Positions 1 to 7,032 of a stretch of DNA of 17,562 bases are shown piece by piece. The DNA lies in contig JBJXDS010000188.1 of NCBI GenBank assembly GCA_046154525.1, positions 1-17,562 on the forward strand. The letters run 5' to 3'. A model generated the notes under the pieces. It made no database searches. It had not been told where the DNA came from and saw only the letters and a program-made list of their open reading frames with translations. The position numbers and the translations under genes are program-made. Positions within the stretch are counted from its first letter, which is position 1. Each line of letters starts with the position of its first letter. This DNA comes from JABWCE01 sp046154525. Lineage in GTDB: Bacteria > Bacteroidota > Bacteroidia > NS11-12g > UBA9320.

Positions 1-58
1 CGCTCACCTGAACAGGGGAAAGGGGTTTTGGGGTTGTAAAGTCCCCCTTTACTCTTGG
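1..58. repeat. G/C-tract intergenic repeat, copy 1
   Basis: Three GGGG tracts (15-18, 22-25, 30-33) separated by AAA and TTTT are followed by a GTCCCCCTTTA segment at 41-51. Positions 19-39 match positions 7423-7444, upstream of panD, in arrangement: AAA-GGGG-4 nt-GGGG-TTG-(G)TAA. Two copies of so distinctive a G-rich string in otherwise AT-rich intergenic DNA suggest a dispersed extragenic element. From memory, similar C/G-tract elements are common between genes in Bacteroidota. The remainder to position 96 shows no gene; it is simply the 3' flank of the beta-lactamase gene. Confidence 0.5.
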
Positions 59-96
59 TTTGTGAGTTGTTTAAAGTAGTCCGGGGATGTTTATTA

Positions 97-936
97 TCAC
101 TTAATAATTCCAAGTTTCCTAAACGCCTCCAGCGAAATTTGTGACCTTATGATTGGGAACATATCCATATTGAATTTTTCCTTGGGTTCAATATTGGTAG
201 CCATAAAATAAACTTTTTTGGAGGTGTTAAGATAACCTACAAACCAGCCTATATTGTTATTATTCCTTATGGCCCAGCCGGTTTTTCCGTAAAGGTTATA
301 GTCGGGTTCATTGTCAATAAATAGGACATGTTCCATTAATTCCTTGGTTTTTTTAGAAATGGGCAACTCCCCCAAAAAAAAGCGTTTCAAAAAATCTATC
401 TGCTCATACTGGCTTATTTTGGATTCTCCTTCCAGCCAAAACAAATCAATGTTTGATGAGTCCACTATCATGTTTCCATACTTTAGTTTTTTGAGATATT
501 CGTTCATGCGTTTTACCCCAATTTTCCGGGCCACTTCCTGGTAACATGGCACACAGGATACCTCAAATGCTTCTCTTAATGTCAAATCCTTTTCCCAGGT
601 CGGCAAGCGTCTTTTCTTTCCATCCCATTTAAAAACAGTAAACTGATTTTCGATCACCCCGGTTTCCAATCCAATAACAGTATTAGGAATTTTAAACGTA
701 GATGCTGGTAAAAACCCTTTTTCACAACGCTTAAAATCATTGGAATAATAAATATTTTCAATAGGGTCGTATATTAATATTGACCCTATAACATTAGCTG
801 TATCTATTATTTGCTGCAATTCGGGCCGGGTTTGTTTTCTGAGTGGTTTCTCAGCTGTAGTTTCTTTGGTTTTTTCTGTATTATTAGAACAGGCGGCCAG
901 TATTATTAAAATAATTGTAAAATGAATTGATTTCAT
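97..936 (-). CDS. Class D (OXA-type) beta-lactamase, lipoprotein
   Basis: A 279-residue serine beta-lactamase, predicted to open the beta-lactam ring in the periplasm or at a membrane surface. All class D motifs are visible: S79-T-F-K82 (nucleophilic Ser, and the Lys that is carboxylated in this class), S127-C-V129, Y153-G-N155, W167-L-E-G170 and K218-T-G220. The stretch around PASTFKIPN followed by IGLETGVI is very OXA-like. The N-terminus is a lipoprotein signal (ILAAC, lipid-modified Cys16) followed by a Lys/Thr/Glu-rich tether, so the mature enzyme is probably membrane-anchored rather than free. The ATG start at 936 gives a proper signal peptide. It stands alone behind the terminator of the upstream gene, with no regulator or mobile element beside it, so it looks like an intrinsic chromosomal gene. 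Which beta-lactams it hydrolyses cannot be read from sequence. Family assignment is firm. Confidence 0.93.
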   Translation of the reverse strand: MKSIHFTIILIILAACSNNTEKTKETTAEKPLRKQTRPELQQIIDTANVIGSILIYDPIENIYYSNDFKRCEKGFLPASTFKIPNTVIGLETGVIENQFTVFKWDGKKRRLPTWEKDLTLREAFEVSCVPCYQEVARKIGVKRMNEYLKKLKYGNMIVDSSNIDLFWLEGESKISQYEQIDFLKRFFLGELPISKKTKELMEHVLFIDNEPDYNLYGKTGWAIRNNNNIGWFVGYLNTSKKVYFMATNIEPKEKFNMDMFPIIRSQISLEAFRKLGIIK

Positions 937-960
937 GGAGTTATGATTTAATGACGAAAA

Positions 961-1006
961 TTAAAAAAAAATTACAAAAAAGCCGCTCCTCCACAGAACG
1001 GCTTTT
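961..1006 (-). terminator. Intrinsic terminator of the DUF4476 gene
   Basis: Read on the minus strand, an 8-bp perfect stem AAAAGCCG/CGGCTTTT (arms 999-1006 and 978-985, 13-nt loop) begins five bases after the stop codon at 1012-1014. A long T-rich tract follows (961-981 on the opposite strand). This is a textbook Rho-independent terminator and separates the DUF4476 gene from the downstream beta-lactamase gene. Confidence 0.85.
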
Positions 1007-1011
1007 ATTGT

Positions 1012-1905
1012 TTACCTGCGACCCACGTATTGGGTTATGTAATCCTGTAATTCGGATGTGCTGCTGCTAAACTGAAAGGCATCTTGTACTATAACGTAAT
1101 TCTTTTTATCGGTAGTATAAGTGTAAGCATATTTGGCAAACTCCAATCGGGTTGATTCAAACGAAAACAGTTTGGTAATTTCAGCCACTTCACTGCTCAG
1201 CATGTTTCCCTGAACTGCTGCATTTTTTGCTATTTTCATTCGTTCGGTATCAAAGGATTGTTTCTTAATTGCGCTTAATGTAAGAGCAAAGGTTTCATTA
1301 CCTCGGTGGTTGCTTTTTCGTGAATACTGTTGTTCATCTTTGGTTTCATGGTTAGATCGGTTATCCCTCTCATCATTGTTTTGGTCATCGTATCCATACC
1401 AATCGTCGTCATAATAATCATCGCGGTTTCCTTCGCGGTTTTCTCCACCATTGTTATTATAATGATTGTCGTAGTCGCCGTTATCATAGCCTTGGTCGCG
1501 GTTGTTGTTACCCCGGTTATAATTTCTTTGGTAAGTTCTTTCTATAATAAACCTTCCATTATTGTTAATAGAAGCCCAAACTTTAGCATTTTTAGGAATA
1601 AAAATTATCCCGTTGTACAATACAAATTTATTTACAATTTGTCCTCTTCTGTTTATCACCAATTGCACTATTTTAAGTCGGTGGTTACCTTGTCGCAGGT
1701 TATCAATTTTAAAACGGTCGTAAATTCCTTTAAACGGCATATTATCTATCACCACGGTGTGTTCACCTGTTGGTGGAAGTAATAACCTGAGTGATGAGCC
1801 CTGATAATGGGCAGATGCTGCAAAAGCTTCAGCCACACTAAAGATGAATACGAATAAGGCTAAAATTTTGACCTTGCGAAATTGGTTTTGAGTAATGTGT
1901 TTCAT
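1012..1905 (-). CDS. Exported DUF4476 domain protein with Asn/Asp-rich linker
   Basis: A 297-residue secreted protein of unknown function. Residues 1-30 form a Sec signal peptide (hydrophobic ILALFVFIFSVAEAFAA). Residues about 35-122 form a beta-rich N-terminal domain. Residues about 125-200 are low complexity, dominated by Asn, Asp, Arg, Gly and Tyr. Residues about 204-297 resemble the DUF4476 domain, a short helical domain found mainly in Bacteroidota exported proteins (the ERMKIAKNA...LSSEVAEITKLFSFESTRLEFAKYAY pattern, here split by other residues). The ATG at 1905 is preceded by an AGGAGG at 1915-1920 with good spacing, unusual here because most neighbours lack one. The gene stands alone, with its own terminator and a long 5' region. 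Cell-surface or periplasmic location is inferred from the signal peptide; no catalytic motif is visible. Confidence 0.8.
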   Translation of the reverse strand: MKHITQNQFRKVKILALFVFIFSVAEAFAASAHYQGSSLRLLLPPTGEHTVVIDNMPFKGIYDRFKIDNLRQGNHRLKIVQLVINRRGQIVNKFVLYNGIIFIPKNAKVWASINNNGRFIIERTYQRNYNRGNNNRDQGYDNGDYDNHYNNNGGENREGNRDDYYDDDWYGYDDQNNDERDNRSNHETKDEQQYSRKSNHRGNETFALTLSAIKKQSFDTERMKIAKNAAVQGNMLSSEVAEITKLFSFESTRLEFAKYAYTYTTDKKNYVIVQDAFQFSSSTSELQDYITQYVGRR

Positions 1906-1914
1906 AATTTGTGT

Positions 1915-1920
1915 CCTCCT
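1915..1920 (-). promoter_or_regulatory. Strong Shine-Dalgarno site of the DUF4476 gene
   Basis: AGGAGG on the minus strand lies nine bases before the ATG at 1905. A complete Shine-Dalgarno sequence is uncommon in Bacteroidota, and the other starts in this window lack one. It fixes the start codon and suggests efficient translation. Confidence 0.75.
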
Positions 1921-2230
1921 AACACCTATTACTCAAATAAAATTCCTTGTTAGTTTTAATTCTACAAACCAATAGAAATCACGGATTTAATTTTAAAAAC
2001 CAGATTTTAAGAAAATAGAATTGTCTATTTATGGCTACACAATTAGAGTTTTAAAAAAGCCAGAGTATCCTAAATTTTAAACTCAAGAAAACCTTAGTAG
2101 AAAACAAAACACTATAAAATTTTAACCTTATTAGCTTATTAATTTTGGCCAAAATAAGGTATGGGAGGTTTGGCGAGAAGATTAAAGAAATTTCTATCAA
2201 GGGTTAAAATTAACCAGGAAAGTATCTTTT

Positions 2231-2258
2231 ATAGCCCACGGTTTAAACCGTGGGCTAT
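2231..2258. repeat. Perfect 28-bp palindrome, REP-like, downstream of glmS
   Basis: The left arm ATAGCCCACGGTTT (2231-2244) is followed immediately by its exact reverse complement (2245-2258). It sits six bases beyond the glmS stop codon, so it would form a hairpin in the glmS mRNA 3' end. On the glmS strand the hairpin is followed by AAAAGATACTTT rather than a U-tract, so it is a poor classical terminator. The better T-tract (GTTTTATT) lies on the plus-strand side. The GCCCACGG...CCGTGGGC core resembles repetitive extragenic palindromes that I recall from Bacteroidota genomes; copy number cannot be judged from one window. Confidence 0.6.
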
Positions 2259-2264
2259 GTTTTA

Positions 2265-4109
2265 TTATTCTACGGTAACAGACTTAGCCAAATTCCTTGG
2301 CTGATCAACATTACAACCGCGCATTACGGCAATATGATAGGATAGTAACTGCAAAGGCAAAGTGCTTAATAAAGGAACAAGAGTGTCTTCGGTTTCTGGT
2401 ATTTCAATGATATGCTCGGCAAGGTTTTTCACCTTAGTATCCCCTTCCGTAACTATTGCTATTATCCTTCCTTTACGGGCCTTTACCTCCTGAATATTAC
2501 TTAATACTTTTTCATAGATATCATTTTGGGTTGCAATTACAACCACTGGCATTTCATGATCAATAAGTGCTATGGGTCCATGTTTCATTTCAGCCGCCGG
2601 GTAACCTTCGGCATGGATGTAGGATATTTCTTTAAGTTTTAAAGCACCTTCCAATGCCACAGGGAAATTATATCCCCGACCTAAATAAAGAAAATTGGAA
2701 ACATCCGCATATTTATTGGCAATTTCCAAAACGCTCTGTTCGCATGATTTAAGTACCTTTTCTACTTTGCCTGGTATACGTTCAATTTCTTGTAAAACCG
2801 ACCTCAACCTTGAATCGGAGATAGTTCCCCTTCGTTGTGCAAAACCCAAGGCAAGCAAAGCTAACACCGTAACCTGGGCAGTAAATGCTTTTGTAGAAGC
2901 CACCCCAATTTCGGGACCAGCATGGGTATAGGCCCCGGCATCAGTCATTCGCGGGATGGATGAACCTACCACATTGCACACACCAAATATGGTAGCCCCG
3001 GCATGTTTGGCCAATTCTAATGCAGCCAATGTATCAGCGGTTTCGCCCGATTGAGAAATGGCAATAACCAAATCATCGGGATAAATTACTGGGTTGCGAT
3101 AGCGGAACTCCGAGGCATACTCTACCTCCACCGGTATCCGGGCAAAATCTTCAAACAAATATTCCCCAACTAAACCGGCATGCCATGAGGTGCCACAACC
3201 AATAATAATAATGCGTTTAAGATTTTTAATTTTATTCTCAAACTCATTCATGCTCCGCATTTCAATTTTTAATAATGTGGAATCTATGCGGCCCCTAAAA
3301 CTATCATGAATGGATTTGGGTTGCTCATATATTTCCTTGAGCATAAAATGGTCGTAACCGCCTTTTTCAATAGCTTCAAGGGTTATTTCAAGATTGTGTA
3401 TGTAAGGGGTTTTTTCAATATTATCAATAGTTTTAACAGTAAGTTCGCCGCCTGAAATTAAAGCTATTTCTCCATCTTCCAAATACGTAACTTTTCGGGT
3501 GTGTTCCACTATGGGCGTGGCATCACTGGCCATGTAAAATTCGCCCGGTGTATTACCAATGCCCACTACTAATGGACTTCCTTTTCTTGCCCCAATCAAT
3601 ATATCTGGGTCGTTTTTTGATAAAATAACAATGGCGTAAGCCCCCACTACTTCATTTAAAGCTAAACGAACAGCTTCAAACAAAGAACATCTCACGTTAT
3701 CCTTTATATCCTCAATTAAATTTATTAAAACCTCAGTATCTGTATCGCTCTTAAAGGTGTGGCCACGGGTTACCAAAGCCTCTTTTAGCGTAGCATAATT
3801 TTCAATAATCCCATTATGGATAACAGCCAAATCGCCTGAACCTGATAAATGAGGATGAGCGTTTTTTTGATTAGGTTCGCCATGCGTGGCCCAGCGAGTA
3901 TGGCCTATTCCTTTGCTGCCCTCCGTGTTTTGGTTGCCAATCATATCCACCAAATCCTGAACTTTACCATGTTCTTTATAAACTTTCATATCCCCGTCCA
4001 ACAATGCAATTCCTGCACTGTCGTACCCCCGGTATTCCAAACGTTTCAATCCGGCAATTAAAAAATCATACGCCTGATTGGGTCCTATATAAGCTACTAT
4101 ACCACACAT
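2265..4109 (-). CDS. glmS: Glutamine-fructose-6-phosphate aminotransferase (isomerizing)
   Basis: GlmS converts fructose 6-phosphate and glutamine to glucosamine 6-phosphate, the first step toward UDP-GlcNAc for peptidoglycan and LPS; it is cytosolic. The 614 residues are the normal length. The N-terminal glutaminase domain (about 1-220) starts Met-Cys2-Gly-Ile, with Cys2 the nucleophile, and shows GHTRWATHG (69-77) and HNGIIENY (98-105). Two SIS sugar-phosphate domains follow (about 290-425 and 460-600), with IIGCGTSWHAG (302-312) and SQSGETADT (352-360). The isomerase residues are present: Glu494, His510 and the C-terminal Lys609 in RNLAKSVTVE. The ATG at 4109 is fixed by the need for Cys2. 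The gene lies 43 bases downstream of metK on the same strand and may be cotranscribed. The short upstream gap leaves no room for a GlmS ribozyme. Confidence 0.98.
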   Translation of the reverse strand: MCGIVAYIGPNQAYDFLIAGLKRLEYRGYDSAGIALLDGDMKVYKEHGKVQDLVDMIGNQNTEGSKGIGHTRWATHGEPNQKNAHPHLSGSGDLAVIHNGIIENYATLKEALVTRGHTFKSDTDTEVLINLIEDIKDNVRCSLFEAVRLALNEVVGAYAIVILSKNDPDILIGARKGSPLVVGIGNTPGEFYMASDATPIVEHTRKVTYLEDGEIALISGGELTVKTIDNIEKTPYIHNLEITLEAIEKGGYDHFMLKEIYEQPKSIHDSFRGRIDSTLLKIEMRSMNEFENKIKNLKRIIIIGCGTSWHAGLVGEYLFEDFARIPVEVEYASEFRYRNPVIYPDDLVIAISQSGETADTLAALELAKHAGATIFGVCNVVGSSIPRMTDAGAYTHAGPEIGVASTKAFTAQVTVLALLALGFAQRRGTISDSRLRSVLQEIERIPGKVEKVLKSCEQSVLEIANKYADVSNFLYLGRGYNFPVALEGALKLKEISYIHAEGYPAAEMKHGPIALIDHEMPVVVIATQNDIYEKVLSNIQEVKARKGRIIAIVTEGDTKVKNLAEHIIEIPETEDTLVPLLSTLPLQLLSYHIAVMRGCNVDQPRNLAKSVTVE

Positions 4110-4152
4110 AAAATTTTAATTTTGAAATGTAAAGTTATAAAATTTTGTTAAA

Positions 4153-5436
4153 CTATTTCAGTTCAAACGCATTTTTTATTTTGTCGGTGTAATCCAATTT
4201 TTCCCAGGTGAACAACTCCACACTTAATTTTTTAATATTTCCGTCGGGGCTGGTAAAGGTTTTTTCTACCACTTCATTTTTGCGGCCCATGTGGCCATAC
4301 GATGCAGTTTCGGAATAAATAGGATTTCTCAATTTCAAACGGGTTTCAATAGCATAAGGACGAAGATCAAAAATACCTTCAATGAGTTTGGCTATTTCGC
4401 CATCTGGCATACTCACTTTGGCACTGCCATTGGTGTTTATATATAATCCGCAGGGTTTGGCAACGCCAATAGCGTAAGATATTTGAACCAAAACTTCATC
4501 ACATAATCCTGCTGCTACCATATTTTTAGCAATATGACGGGTGGCATAAGCCGCAGAACGATCCACTTTGGATGGGTCTTTTCCTGAAAATGCCCCTCCT
4601 CCGTGGGCCCCTTTTCCACCGTAGGTATCTACAATTATTTTTCGTCCGGTAAGTCCGGTATCGCCATGTGGGCCTCCTATTACAAACTTACCGGTAGGAT
4701 TTATATGATAAATAATTTTATCGGTAAACAAGGCTTGCAACTCAGGTTTTAATTTTGCTTTAACCCTTGGAATTACTATACTTATAATATCTGATTTTAT
4801 TTTGGCAAGCATTTTTTGCTCATCGTCAAAATCATCGTGTTGGGTAGAAACCACAATAGAATCTATACGTTGAGGAACGTTTTCATCTGAGTATTCAATG
4901 GTAACCTGCGATTTGGCGTCGGGTCTTAAATACGGGATTAAATTTGGTTCATTATTACGGATAAACGATAATTCCTGTAAAACTTTATGTGCTAAGTCTA
5001 ATGCCAAAGGCATATAATTATCGGTTTCTTTGGTGGCATAGCCAAACATCATTCCCTGATCTCCTGCTCCCTGAGCATTGGCTTTGCTTTCAAAATCCTG
5101 ACTGGCCGCAGCCCTGTCCACACCTTGGTTTATATCTTCCGATTGATCGTGGATAGCACTAATCACGCCGCACGAATTAGCTTCAAACATATATTCGGAT
5201 TTGGTATAGCCAATTTTGCGAACCACTTCGCGGGCTATTTTTTGAACATCCAGATAGGTATTGGTTTTTACTTCACCAGCCAACACTACCAAACCTGTAG
5301 TTACAAGAGTTTCGCAAGCTACTTTGGATTGGGGATCCCAAGCCAAAAAATTATCAATTAAAGCATCAGAGATTTGGTCGGCCACTTTATCAGGATGACC
5401 TTCGGAAACAGATTCAGAGGTAAATAAATAAGACAT
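4153..5436 (-). CDS. metK: S-adenosylmethionine synthetase
   Basis: MetK makes S-adenosylmethionine from methionine and ATP, supplying the cell's methyl donor; it is a cytosolic homotetramer. The 427 residues form three repeated domains. Family signatures are clear: GHPDKVADQISD near the N-terminus (13-24), the GAGDQGMMFGYA hexapeptide region (123-134) and the glycine-rich GGGAFSGKDPSKVDRSAAY loop (279-297) that binds phosphate. Length is slightly above the roughly 380-420 usual for bacteria, through modest insertions (for example around 200-230), which is common in Bacteroidota. The ATG at 5436 is the natural start, directly before the YLFTSESVSEGHPDK motif. glmS follows 43 bases downstream. 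No SAM-riboswitch-like fold was recognised upstream; a TAAATTTG box lies about 20 bases ahead of the start. Confidence 0.98.
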   Translation of the reverse strand: MSYLFTSESVSEGHPDKVADQISDALIDNFLAWDPQSKVACETLVTTGLVVLAGEVKTNTYLDVQKIAREVVRKIGYTKSEYMFEANSCGVISAIHDQSEDINQGVDRAAASQDFESKANAQGAGDQGMMFGYATKETDNYMPLALDLAHKVLQELSFIRNNEPNLIPYLRPDAKSQVTIEYSDENVPQRIDSIVVSTQHDDFDDEQKMLAKIKSDIISIVIPRVKAKLKPELQALFTDKIIYHINPTGKFVIGGPHGDTGLTGRKIIVDTYGGKGAHGGGAFSGKDPSKVDRSAAYATRHIAKNMVAAGLCDEVLVQISYAIGVAKPCGLYINTNGSAKVSMPDGEIAKLIEGIFDLRPYAIETRLKLRNPIYSETASYGHMGRKNEVVEKTFTSPDGNIKKLSVELFTWEKLDYTDKIKNAFELK

Positions 5437-5455
5437 GTTTTTTTTATAAAGGTTG

Positions 5456-5463
5456 CAAATTTA
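5456..5463 (-). promoter_or_regulatory. Possible -7 promoter box of metK
   Basis: TAAATTTG on the minus strand fits the Bacteroidota -7 consensus TAnnTTTG and lies 19 bases before the metK start. No TTTG or TTG was found at the expected -33 distance, so the site is only half supported. A promoter here would let metK-glmS be expressed independently of rfaE2. Confidence 0.4.
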
Positions 5464-5501
5464 AGATTTTAGATGGAAAGATGATGGATTAGATTTTAGA
5501 T
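5464..5501. repeat. Short AT-rich direct repeat between metK and rfaE2
   Basis: The 11-mer AGATTTTAGAT occurs at 5464-5474 and again at 5491-5501, separated by 16 bases with related GAT-rich sequence. It looks like decayed simple-sequence DNA in the metK upstream region. No function is evident. Confidence 0.45.
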
Positions 5502-5549
5502 TAAAAGATATGAGAAATAAGACTTTGATACTTTATAAAAAGTAATACC

Positions 5550-6029
5550 TTAACTCTCCTTTATTTTTTTTTCAATCAAGCTGGTAGAATACCCAGGCAA
5601 AAAATCAATCGTTAAAACTTTGCCGCCATTTCCGGTTACAATATCATACCCTACAATGTCCTCGGGTTTATAATCGGCCCCTTTTACAAGTATATCAGGA
5701 ACTAACGTTTTTATTAAATCATAAGGAGTATCGTCATCAAAAATAATTACAGCATCCACGCAACCCAGTGAGGCCATAATTTCGGATCTTGAAATTTCAT
5801 CCTGAATAGGACGTGATGGGCTTTTTATGGTAGAAATGGATTTATCTGAATTTACAGCTGCGATTAATTTTGTGCCCAGGTCTTTGGCTTTATTCAAATA
5901 ATCCACATGGCCGCGATGCAGAATATCAAAACAACCGTTGGTAAAAACTACCTTTTCGCCAGCATCCGCCCAGGTTTTTCTGCGAGTTGCTAACACATCA
6001 AGGGTTACTATTTTGTTTTTATAAAACAT
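5550..6029 (-). CDS. rfaE2: D-glycero-beta-D-manno-heptose 1-phosphate adenylyltransferase (RfaE2/HldE C-domain type)
   Basis: A 159-residue nucleotidyltransferase predicted to join heptose 1-phosphate with ATP to give ADP-heptose, the precursor for heptose in LPS or surface glycans. The signature TNGCFDILHRGH (30-41) holds the H38-x-G-H41 catalytic motif of the cytidylyltransferase-like fold. It is followed by RPIQDEISRSEIMASLGCVD (73-92), typical of RfaE2, and LVKGADY (114-120). In E. coli this activity is the C-terminal half of bifunctional HldE; here it is a separate protein and no kinase half is nearby. The ATG at 6029 lies inside the end of the upstream membrane-protein gene (11-bp overlap), indicating translational coupling. 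A related glycerol-phosphate cytidylyltransferase is the main alternative, but the RPIxDExxR pattern favours RfaE2. Confidence 0.88.
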   Translation of the reverse strand: MFYKNKIVTLDVLATRRKTWADAGEKVVFTNGCFDILHRGHVDYLNKAKDLGTKLIAAVNSDKSISTIKSPSRPIQDEISRSEIMASLGCVDAVIIFDDDTPYDLIKTLVPDILVKGADYKPEDIVGYDIVTGNGGKVLTIDFLPGYSTSLIEKKIKES

Positions 6030-7029
6030 CTTCCATGGTTACTTTTTTGCGAAGCTTGTTACTAATCATTACCATACTAATCAAGCCTACAACAAAAATC
6101 ATAATCATTTGTGCGGCATGACTTATGGTGGCATACGTAATTCCTTCTTCTTTGGTAAGGCCAAATAAAACCAAACCCAAACTTACCAAATTATGGTATA
6201 CCCCAATACCTCCTGGAATAGGAAGAATAACCGCTACTGTTCCCAAAAACAAAACGATTAAACCCGCCTGGTAACCTAAATGGGCTGATGGGGCATAAGA
6301 AAAAAATGTGAAATAAGCCATGGCAAAATACATACCCCATATAAAAATAGAATGGGCTATGAACAGCCATGGTTTCTCTAATTTCAATACACTTTTTATT
6401 CCTTCCACAAATCCTTTGGCTATGTTGGCCGCCTTTTTATAAATGGTCAGGTTTTTAATTTTGTTCCGCATTATAAAAACCACTAAACCTCCAAAAACCA
6501 GGATTCCTAAAATAATAAACTTAATAGAGGAACCGCCGCCAGATTTACTCCCCATCATTGGGTAAATGGTATCGTTTAAAAAACCATTCAACAAATCGAA
6601 CTGGGAAATAAAAATAAAAAGGGTCACAATCAAGGTAATTATTAAATCAATTACCCGTTCGATAAATACCGTTCCAAATAATTTTTCTACTGGTATTTTA
6701 TCCGTTTTAGCTAAGGCGGCACAACGGGTTACTTCGCCCAGGCGAGGCACCAAATTGTTTGAAAAATAACCAATCATTACGGCATAAAATGTATTCCAGT
6801 TATTGGCTTTGTAGCCTATTGGTTGTAATAATAAATTCCATCTCAATGCCCGGCTGGCATGGGCTAATACTCCGCAAAACATTCCTATAAATATCCAAAA
6901 ATAGTTGGCATTTTTTATTTCCTCAAACATTTGTTTTAAATCCATGTTTTTGAAAGCCCAGCCCAAAAGTGCCAGTCCCAGGCCAAGGAAAATAACAAAC
7001 TTTAGAATATTTTTAAGGTTGAATTCCAT
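6019..7029 (-). CDS. Lysylphosphatidylglycerol synthase TM-domain family (UPF0104) membrane protein
   Basis: A 336-residue inner-membrane protein with about eight hydrophobic segments (near 8-25, 42-58, 78-93, 126-145, 168-187, 222-243, 255-272, 303-322). It corresponds to the transmembrane flippase-like part of MprF and to the UPF0104/AglD family, without the cytosolic aminoacyl-transfer domain of MprF, so it should not itself make lysyl-phosphatidylglycerol. Conserved family patterns include HASRALRW (57-64), PRLGEVTR (95-102), FIERVID (122-128) and PIPGGIG (270-276). The substrate is unknown; a lipid or lipid-linked sugar is an inference. It begins three bases after panD and overlaps rfaE2 by 11 bases, so all three are translated from one transcript. 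From memory, panD next to this family recurs in Bacteroidota. Confidence 0.85.
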   Translation of the reverse strand: MEFNLKNILKFVIFLGLGLALLGWAFKNMDLKQMFEEIKNANYFWIFIGMFCGVLAHASRALRWNLLLQPIGYKANNWNTFYAVMIGYFSNNLVPRLGEVTRCAALAKTDKIPVEKLFGTVFIERVIDLIITLIVTLFIFISQFDLLNGFLNDTIYPMMGSKSGGGSSIKFIILGILVFGGLVVFIMRNKIKNLTIYKKAANIAKGFVEGIKSVLKLEKPWLFIAHSIFIWGMYFAMAYFTFFSYAPSAHLGYQAGLIVLFLGTVAVILPIPGGIGVYHNLVSLGLVLFGLTKEEGITYATISHAAQMIMIFVVGLISMVMISNKLRKKVTMEDVL

Positions 7030-7032
7030 TTT

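Larger units (their letters stand above)
1906..2264. other. Non-coding region between glmS and the DUF4476 gene
   Basis: This 359-bp stretch has no plausible ORF and no match to a known RNA that I recognise. It contains the ribosome binding site of the DUF4476 gene and, toward the glmS side, three palindromes: ATTTTGGCCAAAAT (2142-2155), GGTTAA-AA-TTAACC (2202-2215) and a perfect 28-bp one (2231-2258). No full TAnnTTTG promoter box was found on the minus strand; the closest is TTGGTTTG about 60 bases upstream of the start, with one mismatch. Confidence 0.6.

Noticed and set aside
97..936. Acquired resistance cassette
   Set aside because: No transposase, integrase, attC-like site or compositional break is visible, and the protein has a lipobox fused in the Bacteroidota style.
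1330..1782. Plus-strand frame encoding a very hydrophobic, Val/Ile-rich protein
   Set aside because: It is the antisense image of the Asn/Asp-rich linker of the DUF4476 gene: AAT, GAT and GAC codons read backward give Ile and Val codons. The opposite strand has a signal peptide, a domain match, a Shine-Dalgarno and a terminator.
2126..2215. Operator or riboswitch made of the smaller palindromes (2142-2155, 2202-2215)
   Set aside because: They are short, AT-rich and far from the DUF4476 start; palindromes of this size arise often by chance in such sequence, so no regulatory call is made.
4110..4152. GlmS ribozyme or other leader RNA before glmS
   Set aside because: Only 43 AT-rich bases separate metK from glmS, too short for the ribozyme fold, and no matching motif is seen.
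5437..5549. SAM riboswitch before metK
   Set aside because: The region is 113 bases of AT-rich, repetitive sequence without recognisable conserved helices or a terminator switch.
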